Origin: Miltochrista miniata | Lineage: Eukaryota > Arthropoda > Insecta > Lepidoptera > Erebidae | DNA length: 64,000 nt | NCBI GenBank assembly: GCA_933228765.1 | Contig: OW121775.1 | Location: forward strand, 11,943,114 to 12,007,113 | Direction: 5' to 3' | Shown here: positions 10,264 through 20,120 of the stretch, in pieces | How the letters are laid out: every line of letters starts with the position of its first letter | How positions within the stretch are numbered: position 1 is the stretch's first letter | Position numbers and translations under genes: made by a program | The notes under the pieces: model-generated | The model's input: the letters and a program-made list of their open reading frames with translations, nothing else | What the model was told of the DNA's origin: nothing | The model's database searches: none

Positions 10264-10770
10264 CTAAAATAAATAAAATATAAAAAGTTAGTTAGATTTG
10301 TCAGAATTGTCGTGAATCTACTGAGGGTTCAGAAATGCTATAATAGACTGAGAAGAACTCGTCAAGAAACACAGTCAGACTTTTCTCAAAATTTGTCTTG
10401 AAATCTAATACAGTTGTTTTATGTAGAAAGGAGCAATTCGTGTCACTTCCAGGCAGCCTTGTCGTCTAGAAAATCTTTAATGCTTTAATCAGCTTTCTGG
10501 CACAATTTACATAATTATACATACAGAATATGTTATGGATGTTCGCAGTGTGTTGAATATTCGAATAAAATTCTTTTATTTTATGAAACCTACATCTAGG
10601 GTTGGCCAAGTTATCTTCTATTAAGTCTTGACCAACCCTTTTAAGTTTAGGTTATTGATATCACTATTTTGTTGCAGGGGTAACAGACATACATAATCTG
10701 TGAAATTTTAGCTCTCTAGCTATCACCGTTCATGAAGATGTGTAGCGGAGTATATAATATCTTCCTAATC

Positions 10771-10987
10771 TTACTTAATAATATTATAAAGGCGAAAGTT
10801 TGTGAGTGTGGATGTTTGTTACCCTTTCACGCTCGAACGGCTGAACGGATCGGGCTGAAATTTGGTACAGAGATACAATATATTCTGGAATAACACATAG
10901 GCTACTTTTTATCCCGGGAATAAGTTCCCACGGAAAGCGGGAATGGTAACAAAACTTCACGCGGGCGAAGCTGCTGGCATCAGCTAC
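10771..10987 (+). repeat. dispersed retroposon copy next to an lgs exon
   Basis: Starts TTAATAATATTATAAAGGCG and ends CGAAGCTGCTGGCATCAGCTA. It ends only about 30 bases from the donor of the exon at 11014, so the intron border is tightly packed. Confidence 0.65.
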
Positions 10988-11013
10988 TATTTTCATAAAT
11001 GTACTGTGAATAC

Positions 11014-11134
11014 CTGGTCCACCCATCATGTTAGGCCCTCCGCGCATTCCTCCTCTGGTCTTGGCCATAGCAAGATTGTTTAGCCATTGTGCTGGACTCT
11101 GTTTGTTAAATTGGCCCATTTTGAGTGGATGTTT
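11014..11134 (-). CDS. lgs: lgs exon just after HD1
   Basis: The 121-bp exon follows AATTTTCAG and ends CCAG|GTATTC. It encodes KHPLKMGQFNKQSPAQWLNN, LAMAKTRGGMRGG and PNMMGGP. KHPLKM continues the C-terminal edge of HD1 (fly has a similar NPLKI). It ends in phase 1 and joins GA of the exon at 10263. The CR1/R1 insertion lies in the intron upstream of it. Confidence 0.92.
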
Positions 11135-11641
11135 CTGAAAATTATATTACACATTACATATCTTGAAATTACTCGAACTTAAAAGAATCATATTTGGTAG
11201 GAATGGTTTCACTGAGAGGATTTTTAACGGAAACTGGTGGATATCTAATGTAATTAGAATAAACTTAGGATATTTCAATTCAATTTAGTTTATTTCAAAA
11301 CAATATACATTGTGTAGAAATTTGATCTTAACCTAAACAAATTATTTCATAACAAAAATCCAAGGAGGGTAACTTATGAAAACAATCATTAATCTAGGCG
11401 GTACATAAGTCAATGTCAAATTATACAATTTTAATCTACCGCTAAAACCAGCAATACACTTATTTTATCATCAGTCTTATAAATTAAAAAATGTCAATCA
11501 AATTATTTATAAATTTATACATGTCACTAAGATTATGAATTATTAGATGTCAATAAAATTATTAATTAATAGAATCCTAATTTCTATGTAACTACACAGT
11601 AATCTAATAGCTAGCAGCCAGAAATGCTAATTCAGATAATA

Positions 11642-14550
11642 TCATAGTTCATCCAATGCATAAAGACATCTTTCGACAAGAAACTCCCTCAAATTAGGCT
11701 TAAACATTTTTGTATAAAATGACCTCTTTAGTGCTATCGGTAGTCTATTAAACAACTTTGTTGCATTAAAAAGTGAGCAATGCTTAACCACTTCCAGTGT
11801 GGGGATTATTACGAAACCCAGGTCCATCCTTCTGGATGCCTCTCTCTTCGCTCGTTGCTCCTCGGTTTCAAATTCGTGAATATATTTCTTCAAATGCATC
11901 AATAAGACCATGACATATAAGCCAGGCACTGTCAAAATATCAAGCTCTTTGAAATATGGGTGACAAGATTCCTGCTGCTTTATCCGTACCATAGTTCGTA
12001 TTGCCCGTTTTTGGGCAATGAACGCTGACTTAATATTATACTCGTAGCTGCCTCCCCAAAACAGGATGCTGTACCGTATCTTGGACTCTATTAAAGCACA
12101 ATACACAGCTCTGAGTTGGTCACGTCTTACTACTTCTCGTAAACTCCTTAGAACATAACAGGCAGCGCCGACGGAGCTCTCTATGGATGACAGCTCGTCT
12201 TTCCAGTTCAACAAATAGTCAACATGTACTCCCAAAAATTTCACTACCTTAACAACGCTTAGATTTGCTCCATTCATTGTACACTGTAGACTATCCATAC
12301 TATTTACTTGAAATTTAAACAAAATTAAGTGTGTTTTAGTCGCATTAATGCATAGGCTATTACAGGAGAACCATTTATGGAACAACTCCAATGATTGATT
12401 GACCCTTACATTTAAAGTTTCCACATCATCCGCCGACACTACAGCGTTTGTGTCATCTGCAAAAACCGTCAATTTTGTATTGTCAAATGTATTTTTCGTC
12501 ATGTAATTAATTAAGTCATTCATGAAAATCACAAAAAATATTGGTCCAAGAATCGATCCTTGTGGAACACCTGTTTTAATTGTCACACACTTCGATCTAT
12601 AACTTTTGCGTATATATTGTATTGTGCCATTTGTTTTAGTGTAACTGTTATCGTTAATTTCAACGAACATTGTTCTCTGATAAAGATATGACGCAAACAA
12701 TTGTTTTACTTTGCCTCTAATTCCATAATGTTCCAGCTTACCTATAAGTAGTTCATGACTCACCATGTCAAATGCGGAACTTAAGTCGAGGAATATGCCC
12801 GCAACCTTCCTTTTATCATTAAGTTTTTTGACTATGTCTTTTACTAAAGTGTCAATAGCGTCTAAGGTTCCCACATTCTTTATGTATCCAAACTGCCTTA
12901 AATTAAGTACTCTGTTCGAATTTAAATGTCTCAGTAACCTACTTTTTAGTATCTTTTCAAATACTTTTGCAGTGGTAGGCAGTAAAGATATTGGTCTATA
13001 CATTTTTGGATCCAGCTTTGAACCTTTTTTATGTACTGGTACAATTTTCGCAATTTTGAACTGATCTGGAAAAGATATCTATATTGTCCTTTATTATCCC
13101 TATTGGAACCTCATCGTAACCACATGACATTTTACTCGGCATTTTGATAACTATATCATAAACTTCCTTCGGCGTGACCAGATCAATCTCCATGTTTTTA
13201 GTAACTCTATCATTACTTTGGGCCAGAAAATTCAAGGCGACTCTGTAATCAGTCCTTGCGCACTTAGGGCTGCAGTCAAATTGTGAAATAAAAATGTCTA
13301 CTATTTTCTTGGGGTCAAAAATGAATTTATTGTCATAAGTTAATTTTATACGGTCCTTAGGTGCTGTCTGCTTATTTCTATGTTTATTTACAATTTTCCA
13401 GATTTCTTTGGGAGTGTTATTGGATTTCATTAAAGCAGATTGTACGGCCAATTTTTTTGCATGTATGATCACTTTCCTGTATGCTCTGAGGTAATTGGTT
13501 TTGTATCTCACAACGGAACTATCACAGTTATTGGTTACACCTACACACAGGAATCGTTTCATCTTACTCGAAACTCGTATACCCCTTGTGATCCACAAAA
13601 GACCGTCTTTATGCTGTTCCTTTACCCGTGTTTTTTTTCTTTTTAAAAGTTTCCATAAATATTGTGTTGAACTTACACAGAAATGGGTTAATGCCAAGTG
13701 CATGCCAGTCTTGTTGCAGGAGTCGGTTTCTAAAAGTTCTCTTATTGTTTAAATTGAATGTTCTTTTAATAATATACGTCATCCCGACCTGATCCTTATT
13801 TCGGTTTTTGTTCTTGTGCGCTGTGCTGCACAGTAATGCACCATGTCCATCCCCAATTCCATTATGATCTATTTTACAGTCAATAATGCATTCACTCGGA
13901 AGGTTTGTCAAAATATTGTCTAGACATGATGTTTTATCTTTCCGTATAAATGTTATGTCATTAATTAGTGGTCTAAAATTATAACAGTTCAATAAGTTTA
14001 AGAAATTATTCGTTTTCTGCGTGTCTATCCACCGAGGGTCTATATTAAAGTCACCACAAATAAAGCATTTCTTGTCAAAAAAGTACGTGAGTAATTTGTC
14101 AAGATTTAACATGAATATGTCCAGATTATTGTCATAAGGGCCGCGGTAACAACAGCAGATATAAATTCCCGTAAGCGAATCTCTCACACCACATATTTCA
14201 AACGCATCCCTTTTATAAAGTGTCTTACACATAACAACTTCCTCACAAACTCTCTCCTTAGAGGCAAGAATCAATGTCCCTCCCCTTTTTTTGTTGATCC
14301 TTACGTTGTACGATACCAGCTTATAATTGGAAAAGTTGTAAAGCTGAACTGTTTCTGAATTAAGGAAGTGTTCACCTATACACAGGTAGTCCAAACCATA
14401 TGTGTTTTCATTCACATACAGTTCGAGTTCGTCCGTTTTATTACTAATTCCACACACATTCTGGTGGAAAAGGTTTAGTGATAATTTATGTACTTGTTCA
14501 GGCACGAAAAAGGTCATTTTTGGTCTCTTCAACAAATGAAGGCAAATCAT
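11642..14550 (-). pseudogene. CR1-like ORF2: APE endonuclease and reverse transcriptase, frameshifted
   Basis: Three consecutive frames form one protein. 14550-13609 holds the endonuclease (LFHQNVCGISNKTDEL, CIGEHFL, FICGDFNID, HNGIGDGHGALL). The frame shifts at an A-run near 13635 (codons for FKKKK), and 13703-13029 holds the linker and RT start (KEIWKIVNKH, MPSKMSCGYDEVP). Near 13070 the frame changes again; text between DNIDI and FPDQFKIAKIVPV seems to be missing, a deletion of perhaps tens of codons compared with relatives. 13003-11642 holds the RT core: YRPISLLPTTAKVFEK, FLDLSSAFDMVSHELL, GVPQGSILGPIFF and the catalytic VFADDT. Confidence 0.85.
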
Positions 14551-15697
14551 CAGAGGTCTGGGTACCCACTGATATCTGATTGAGTTTAGATTTATACCGC
14601 AAGGTTTTTATTTCTGTGACTATTCTAGTTTGTACATAATTGTTATAATTTTCAGCGTATTCGAGTCTAAGAACATCTCTTAAAACATGACGTCCAATAT
14701 GTAAGGGTGTGAATTTATGAAGAGGAATGAATGTACTGTAATGCATATCTAAGTAAGTGGCGTTCGCATATTGATTACAGATATAACGAATTTGATAATT
14801 AAGTTTTTTCACATTTAGAGCTTTATTGCAAGAAATCTCAGACACTAGAATATTCGGTAATGATACTGATTCCAAGAAATAATTTAGCGCCGACTGGAAC
14901 TTATATGGACTTTTGTCATTCATTCCTCCAAAAACTATAATAATGTCTTTAGAAGTTAGTCCACTATAGAACTGGGGTGAGAATGAGCCCAACACACTTG
15001 AAAGTGTAGCACCAGGCTTCCAGAAGGAGACAACATTGTACTTACTACCTACAAGACGCTGAAGCAATTTCTGTAGTCTTCTTCCTTGATCATCCGCAAG
15101 AATGACTATTTTCTTTTTTTCAACGGTAGTAACTCTGTAATTATTCTCGGTCTGTACTTCTTCGCTTTGGGTATCATTCTTTACATTTTGCACATTTTGA
15201 GTGCATTCTTCATTAATTTGCTGTTGAGGCAGATTAGAGACACTAAGATCTTCCTCATTGTGATGTGTCCCTTCTACCAAAGGTGTGTCTGTGTCTTCTG
15301 ACAGGTCTGAGCATAGCATGCGGCTTTCATCATATTTGTTTATTTGTATCTTTTGCGATTTGCGTTTTTGCTTGCTGCTGATTGGAGTGGCAAGGTTGTC
15401 TGACTTCCCAAGTGTCTTATAGGTATGCGCAATTTTTTTGTATTTATGTAATTCCAGTTTTATGTTGGTATTTTCTATATTTAAATTATCAATCTCACAA
15501 TGTGCCGTATCCAATTCATTCTTTAACTTTTGAATCTGCGATCTCAACTCCTCCATAGCACACAAATTGTCAACAGAGGTGTCCTGCAGACTTCTCATCG
15601 TACTATCCAAAATATCAGTGGAACCGGTTGAGATGTTAGATAAGGATAGTGACTTTCGCGGTCGCCGAGTAGTTACATTAAAGTTTTGTTGATCCAT
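14498..15697 (-). CDS. CR1-like ORF1: coiled coil plus SGNH/GDSL-type esterase domain
   Basis: The 399-residue frame is intact. Residues 1-45 are Ser/Thr-rich. Residues about 46-105 are a heptad coiled coil (CAMEELRSQIQKLKNELDTA), expected to trimerise the RNA-binding protein. Residues about 195-330 resemble an SGNH hydrolase: block I KIVILADDQGRRL (usual GDS replaced by ADD) and block III IIIVFGGMND, near DMHYSTFIPLHKFTPLHIGR, where a catalytic His is expected. The nucleophile Ser of block I is not evident, so catalysis is doubtful. ORF1 of CR1-group elements often carries such an esterase; its role in retrotransposition is unclear. It overlaps ORF2 by 53 bases. Confidence 0.75.
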   Translation of the reverse strand: MDQQNFNVTTRRPRKSLSLSNISTGSTDILDSTMRSLQDTSVDNLCAMEELRSQIQKLKNELDTAHCEIDNLNIENTNIKLELHKYKKIAHTYKTLGKSDNLATPISSKQKRKSQKIQINKYDESRMLCSDLSEDTDTPLVEGTHHNEEDLSVSNLPQQQINEECTQNVQNVKNDTQSEEVQTENNYRVTTVEKKKIVILADDQGRRLQKLLQRLVGSKYNVVSFWKPGATLSSVLGSFSPQFYSGLTSKDIIIVFGGMNDKSPYKFQSALNYFLESVSLPNILVSEISCNKALNVKKLNYQIRYICNQYANATYLDMHYSTFIPLHKFTPLHIGRHVLRDVLRLEYAENYNNYVQTRIVTEIKTLRYKSKLNQISVGTQTSDDLPSFVEETKNDLFRA

Positions 15698-16383
15698 TGC
15701 TTTATGATATTTGAGATTTCTGTTTATTTTTTGGTCCTGATGTTACTTCAAAATTAATGTTAGGTAGGTATCCGGTGTTTATTTTTAGTCAAATTCAGAA
15801 TTATAATTCAACTTATTCTCCAAAGTCAGCCACATTAAATTATTTAGCCAATCAAAAAACAATAATTATCATACATTCTTTTGATGTCAGGTCACTTTGT
15901 TATTGTCAATTTTATTATTTGGTCCAAGTGTGTGGTCCCACTAAACAATTCGTTGCAGTGTATGGCAGCCTTTATGCAACAGCTCAAAAGACTCATGGTC
16001 AGTCTTCATTGTCATTTATGATAACTCAATAGGATCTATGGTTGTCAATGCTCAGCTGTTTTCATATTGTGATTGGTTAAATATAGGTTAAAATACCCAT
16101 CAATTGTTTCGATTTAAATTGTACTAATTACAGTGTTTGCATGTGTTAGTGCATTTTTCAAATATCTTAACGTTTGTTATTTACCTTGTGGAAGTTATAT
16201 TGGTATGAATTCCTCGGTTTTACTGTACAAAACCTAGGAAAACTTCGGCAGTGAATTTATTCTCTAAATTGTGATCTTCTTTTGTAGTTTACATCACAAA
16301 ACACCACATAAACTTATTTTTAATTGAACAGAAGTACACTATGGATTGTTTACCAACTGCACGCACACATTTCAATGATATTA

Positions 16384-16505
16384 TTTTTTACGTGAGGGAA
16401 ATCCTCATGGATGCTATGCCGGACTCCTACCCACTAAGAAACCCACGTTACGCCCAACAGCCTATGGTTGGGAGTCCCGGAAAGCCCTCGGAAGTATGTC
16501 CCAGG
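16384..16505 (-). mobile_element. R1-clade LINE 3' tail fragment
   Basis: Complement of CCTGGGACAT…CCCTCACGTAAAAAA, the 3' end of the R1-type element at 35.8-36.9 kb. Its 5'-truncated edge abuts ATAAACTTAGGATATTT (16506-16522), the 17-mer also found at 11259-11275. The A-run side touches the CR1 5' region. Confidence 0.75.
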
Positions 16506-16818
16506 ATAAACTTAGGATATTTAAGTGTCGCGTTAGTTGACACACTGAGTACGTCGATACTGAGAGCTCTGCATCGCGATATGAAAGTTCTCGCAATACG
16601 GTTTTGTGCCGTTTGCACTCAGTAGGTTCGCAGGACCCTTATGAGTGTCTATCGTTCGTCAGTACCGTATTGAAAAGCTTATTTCTACTTTAAAAAACAT
16701 GCTTACTATCCGCCCAAATTACATCAGTTGTATTTAGCCTCACGTAATCAATAGCGAGTCTATAGCCCTGTTAAAATACACAAGAACAGGTAGAAATTTC
16801 TCAAGCTGCCCTAAGACT

Positions 16819-17095
16819 TTGAACAAACCTCAACGACTACAAGCAGCAATACCAACACCCGATAGGGGCTTTTTTCCGCGCACGCTTAGGTTGTGGAATG
16901 ATCTCCCTGCCTCGGTTTTCCCAAACGCCTACAGTATGGGGTTCTTCAAAAGGGGTCTTAGAAGGTTTTTACAGGGTCGGCAGCGCGATTTTGGCGTCTC
17001 TGGTGTTGCAAACGTCCATAGGCTTTGGTGACCACCGGTACACCTGGTGGGGCTGTATGCTTGTCTGCCACTTTAGTGGTATTTAGTTCTGCCAA
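16819..17095 (+). mobile_element. Jockey-like LINE, 3' fragment
   Basis: Encodes the C-terminus GFFPRTLRLWNDLPASVFPN…GLRRFLQGRQR and the 3' UTR ending GTATGCTTGTCTGCCACTTTAGTGGTA, as in the copy at 51.7-54.6 kb. It lies 155 bases from the lgs HD1 exon. Confidence 0.75.
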
Positions 17096-17212
17096 CAGAA
17101 CAGGTGGGAATTGCATTACCATTTGTTCTGTGGACAGAACTAATGGGAAAAAAATTACCAGTAGTTCTGTTAACAGAACTACTCAACAGAATAGGTGGGA
17201 GTAGACGACACT
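17085..17212. repeat. three tandem palindromes TTCTGnnnACAGAAC
   Basis: TTCTGCCAACAGAAC, TTCTGTGGACAGAAC and TTCTGTTAACAGAAC occur with about 55-bp then 50-bp spacing, in a decayed tandem repeat with GGTGGGA and ATTACCA between them. A fourth half site ACAGAAT follows. Confidence 0.6.
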
Positions 17213-17249
17213 AAAACTAAACAATACTAAGGAAATAGAACAGACTCAC

Positions 17250-17378
17250 CTCAAGATATTTCTTCGTCCCGGGTTGAGCACAATGGTAGCCTATGATCGA
17301 GTGGTACTGCCCCGATATAACCGCCTCGGCTCCTTTGTTAGCCAGTAGTGTTGAGAACACGAATATCTGACTCTGCTG
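17250..17378 (-). CDS. lgs: lgs exon encoding HD1 (Pygopus PHD-binding domain)
   Basis: The 129-bp, 43-codon, phase-0 exon follows TTCTCCCAG and precedes GAG|GTGAGT. The peptide begins QQSQIFVFSTLLANKGAEAV and continues ISGQYHSIIGYHCAQPGTKK, YLE. In the family this homology domain 1 binds the back face of the Pygopus PHD finger and brings it to beta-catenin. The block aligns without gaps with the fly HD1 as I know it (FVFST-LANKGAE-V-SGQ--II-YHC-QP-TK). A second CAG allows the acceptor to shift by one codon. This exon and the HD2 exon identify the gene. Confidence 0.96.
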
Positions 17379-17432
17379 CTGGGAGAACATCCGTTATTTA
17401 TTTGATTTTGAAAACGTAGTTTATTATTTAAT

Positions 17433-17820
17433 CCTAATATTATAAATGTGAAAGTTTGTGTAGATATGGATGTTTGTTACTCAATAACGCTCTGCTGAAT
17501 GGATCTGGCTGAAATTTAGGACATAGATAGATTATAGACTGGAAAAATACATAGGCTACTTATATTCCCGCAATAAGTTTCCATGGGAAGTGGGAACGGG
17601 ACCAGAATTTCACGCGGGCGGAGCCGCTAGCAACATTACTTCTTACTAATGTTCTATAATAAGAAAGTTTGTGTGGATATCTGGTTTGTTACTCTTTCAC
17701 GCACAAACGACTGAACGAATCTGGCTGAAATTTGGTACAGCGATAGATTTATAGTCTGAAATAACACTACAATTTTTTATACCGAGAATAAGTTGCATTG
17801 GGAAGCAGGAACAGTAATAA
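17433..17820 (+). repeat. two dispersed retroposon copies head to tail
   Basis: One copy runs 17433-17635 (ATTATAAATGTGAAAGTTTG to CACGCGGGCGGAGCCGCTAG); a second, more decayed and shorter, runs 17641-17820. They lie between the HD1 exon and the exon at 17858. Confidence 0.6.
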
Positions 17821-17857
17821 AATAACGTTAAATGATAATTATGAATTTCCAAGTTAC

Positions 17858-18025
17858 CTCCATACTCCCAGCCTGTTTGCTGATAACGTTGGATGGTAAG
17901 GTCTGTGCTTCACTGGACATCGCTCCTAAAGGAACGCCGGGTCCCATTGGACCCACCCCGCCCATACGACAAGAACCCATGGTCTCTGGACCACCGTTGG
18001 GGTTGCGGCAGTTTTGACTGCCATC
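17858..18025 (-). CDS. lgs: lgs exon preceding HD1
   Basis: The exon is exactly 56 codons (168 bp), phase 0 at both ends, after a T-run acceptor ending TAG and before GAG|GTAACT. It encodes DGSQNCRNPNGGPETMGSCR, then a Gly/Pro/Met stretch, SSEAQTLPSNVISKQ and AGSME. The low-complexity GGVGPMGPG text announces the compositional style of the downstream exons. It continues directly into the HD1 exon. Confidence 0.9.
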
Positions 18026-18082
18026 CTAAAAAAAAAGGAAAAAATTATATTAAAAAGTTAAAAACTAATGGACGTCACGCGG

Positions 18083-18262
18083 TTTCACCGGCGTAGTTCC
18101 CGTTCCCGAGGGAATACGGGAATAAAATATAGCCTATAATCACCGTAAAGAGAGTAACTTCCCAAAAGTGAAAGAATTTTTCAAATCAGTTTAGTAGTTT
18201 CGGAGCCTATTCGATGTAAACAAACAAACAATCATATCTTTATAATATTAGTATAGATAAAT
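18083..18262 (-). repeat. dispersed retroposon, GGTTTCACCGGCGTAGTTCC variant
   Basis: Inverted relative of the 9152-9358 copy, ending TTTATAATATTAGTATAGAT. Confidence 0.6.
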
Positions 18263-18276
18263 CATCTGCGCCATCT

Positions 18277-18558
18277 GTCTTTTTTTTTTTACGTGAGGGA
18301 AAATCCTCAGAGGATGTTATGCCGGACTGTTACCGACTAAAAAACCTCACGTAACGCCTAACAACCTGTGGTTGGGAGTCCCGGGTAAGCCCTCGGAAGG
18401 ATGTCCCGGGACTCACAACTGACCTACGGCCGCCACTGCGGCCTCGTTTGGGGGGTGGTTCGGGTGCTATCCCGCGTCTATGGGGGGTTTCGGGTGTGAT
18501 CCCGCTTCTAAGGGTTGGCGTGCGTGAGTTGCTCACGTCACGCTGCCGTCATGGGCCT
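18277..18558 (-). mobile_element. R1-clade 3' tail insertion with 16-bp target duplication
   Basis: ATCATCTGCGCCATCT occurs at 18261-18276 and again at 18559-18574. Between them is the complement of the R1 3' UTR (GACGGCAGCGTGACGTGAGC… CCCTCACGT) and its A-run (T-run at 18280-18290 on +). It is 282 bp and 5'-truncated within the UTR. Confidence 0.85.
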
Positions 18559-18784
18559 ATCATCTGCGCCATCTAGACTAAACTAAGCCCTAAGCTTGTA
18601 CTATAGCATCTATACTGATAGAAATATTATACACAGAATCCATATTCCAAAACAAACATTACATTACAGGACCCGAACCTGCGTCTTTTTTTGGCATGGG
18701 ACCTAGCGTCTGCTCGAGACCGATATTCTTTTCACATTAAATTTGTTATTTAGTTAGCATACTAATTGGTTTTCAAAGTTATCA

Positions 18785-19155
18785 TTGAATTTGTGGAACA
18801 GTCGCCATACACTACTTCTGCGCCATCAATGCTACACCACGGCTACGTTCTATCATCGAACCGCTCGCCACAGACAGGGAGTTCATCCTCACACTCTACG
18901 TCCGGAGCGTTCCAGCACGGTTAGATCCGATAGGGGTTTTCTTCCGCGCACGCTTAGGTTGTGGAATGATCTCCCTGCCTCGGTTTTCCCAAACGCCTAC
19001 AGTATGGGGTCCTTCAAAAGGGGTCTTAGAAGGTTTTTACAGGGTCGGCAGCGCGAGTGTGGCGCCCGTGGTGTTGCAAACGTTCATAGGCTGCGGTGAC
19101 CACCGGTCCTTCTGGTGGGCTGTATGCTTGTCTGCCACCTTAGTGGTATAAAAAA
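18785..19155 (+). mobile_element. Jockey-like LINE, 3' fragment
   Basis: Encodes YHRTARHRQGVHPHTLRPER then DRGFLPRTLRLWNDLPASVF and the usual 3' UTR. It shows the intact text (HPHTLRPER) where the long copy at 54349 has a stop codon. Confidence 0.8.
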
Positions 19156-19413
19156 AATGCACTCAAGAAGATCAGTAATACACAGGGTCAATCGTAAAAC
19201 ACGAGCAACTTGCCACGACTGGATTGTTAATACCATAAACAAGAACATTATTTGTTCTACCACTTTAGTCCAGTCAATTTAGACAAAAATAGTAGTTAAA
19301 TAACAATAATTCCAGAGGAGCCAAATTTTTGTGGAGAGCTGGGGTTTACCATTAAAAATTAAATACTAAAAGTCCCCATCGATCCTATGTGTGCTACAAA
19401 AGTTATTTGGGGT

Positions 19414-19863
19414 TAGGGTTACCATTTCTGAAGAAATGTATGCCTGATTTACATGGTAAAAACGCCTGATTTTCACGAAAAATGCCTGATTTTCTTGAAA
19501 AATGCCGCATAATAAAAGAAATATTTTTTAATATTAAGTAAAACACATTGCTTGAATAATTTTTAATTTTTAATCATCAATTTTCAGACACATTAGAGTA
19601 GGTAATAAGAAAATCAGGCAAATATATATTTTTTTTAATAAATAATTTGTTTTTTAATAAATGAAAAAGGAATTCCACTGTACGTTATCTTACTTCTAAT
19701 AATAATTATCTTATGACGCCATTTTTAACCAGTCTTTTTGAGTTAAAATATAACTCTTTACAATTAATCATTTCGCCTGACATAGAACAATGCCGGCCGG
19801 GCGCCTGATCAAGTGCTAAAATGCCTGGCAAATCAGGCGAAAGCCTGGCATATGGTAACCCTA
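19414..19863. mobile_element. hAT-like MITE, TAGGGTTACCAT ends
   Basis: The 450-bp element has inverted ends TAGGGTTACCAT and ATGGTAACCCTA. The 8-bp duplication TTTGGGGT lies at 19406-19413; the other copy is split by the next insertion (TTTGGGG at 19864-19870, and GGGGT completed at 23735-23739). The interior repeats GCCTGATTTTC and CCTGGCA. No ORF. Confidence 0.75.
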
Positions 19864-20120
19864 TTTGGGGCAGTGATGGGCGTAATTAATTACAAAAGTA
19901 ATTCAATTAATAATTGAATTACAATGTAATTAAGTTACAATGTAATCTAATTACTCAGTAATTAATTACTTTGTAATTTAAATACTTTGGATGTTCCGGT
20001 TAATTAGTTACTAAGTAACTAGTTGCAAAGTAATTAGATTACTTTATAACTAGTTACTTTGTAATTCATTACTTCGTAATTATCATACATTCAAGTCAAG
20101 CAAATCAATACCACAGCCGG

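Larger units (their letters stand above)
11276..16383 (-). mobile_element. CR1-like non-LTR retrotransposon, nearly full length
   Basis: On the minus strand the order is 5' UTR (about 16383-15698), ORF1 (15697-14498), ORF2 overlapping it (14550-11642), a 3' UTR and an A/T-rich end TTGAATTG at 11276 without a long A-tail. The APE-type endonuclease plus RT and an esterase ORF1 fit the CR1 group. It is bounded at 11275 by a 17-base sequence repeated at 16506-16522. Since an R1-clade tail lies between the CR1 5' end and the second repeat, the duplication may belong to that R1 fragment. ORF2 is broken in two places, so this copy is inactive. Confidence 0.8.

Noticed and set aside
11259..11275. 17-bp duplication taken as proof that CR1 alone defines the insertion
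   Set aside because: The second copy borders the R1 tail, not the CR1 5' end, so assignment to CR1 alone is not justified.
19424..19440. TTAGGGTTA-like text as telomeric repeat
   Set aside because: A single TAGGGTTACC is the end of a MITE; insect telomeres use TTAGG arrays and none is present.
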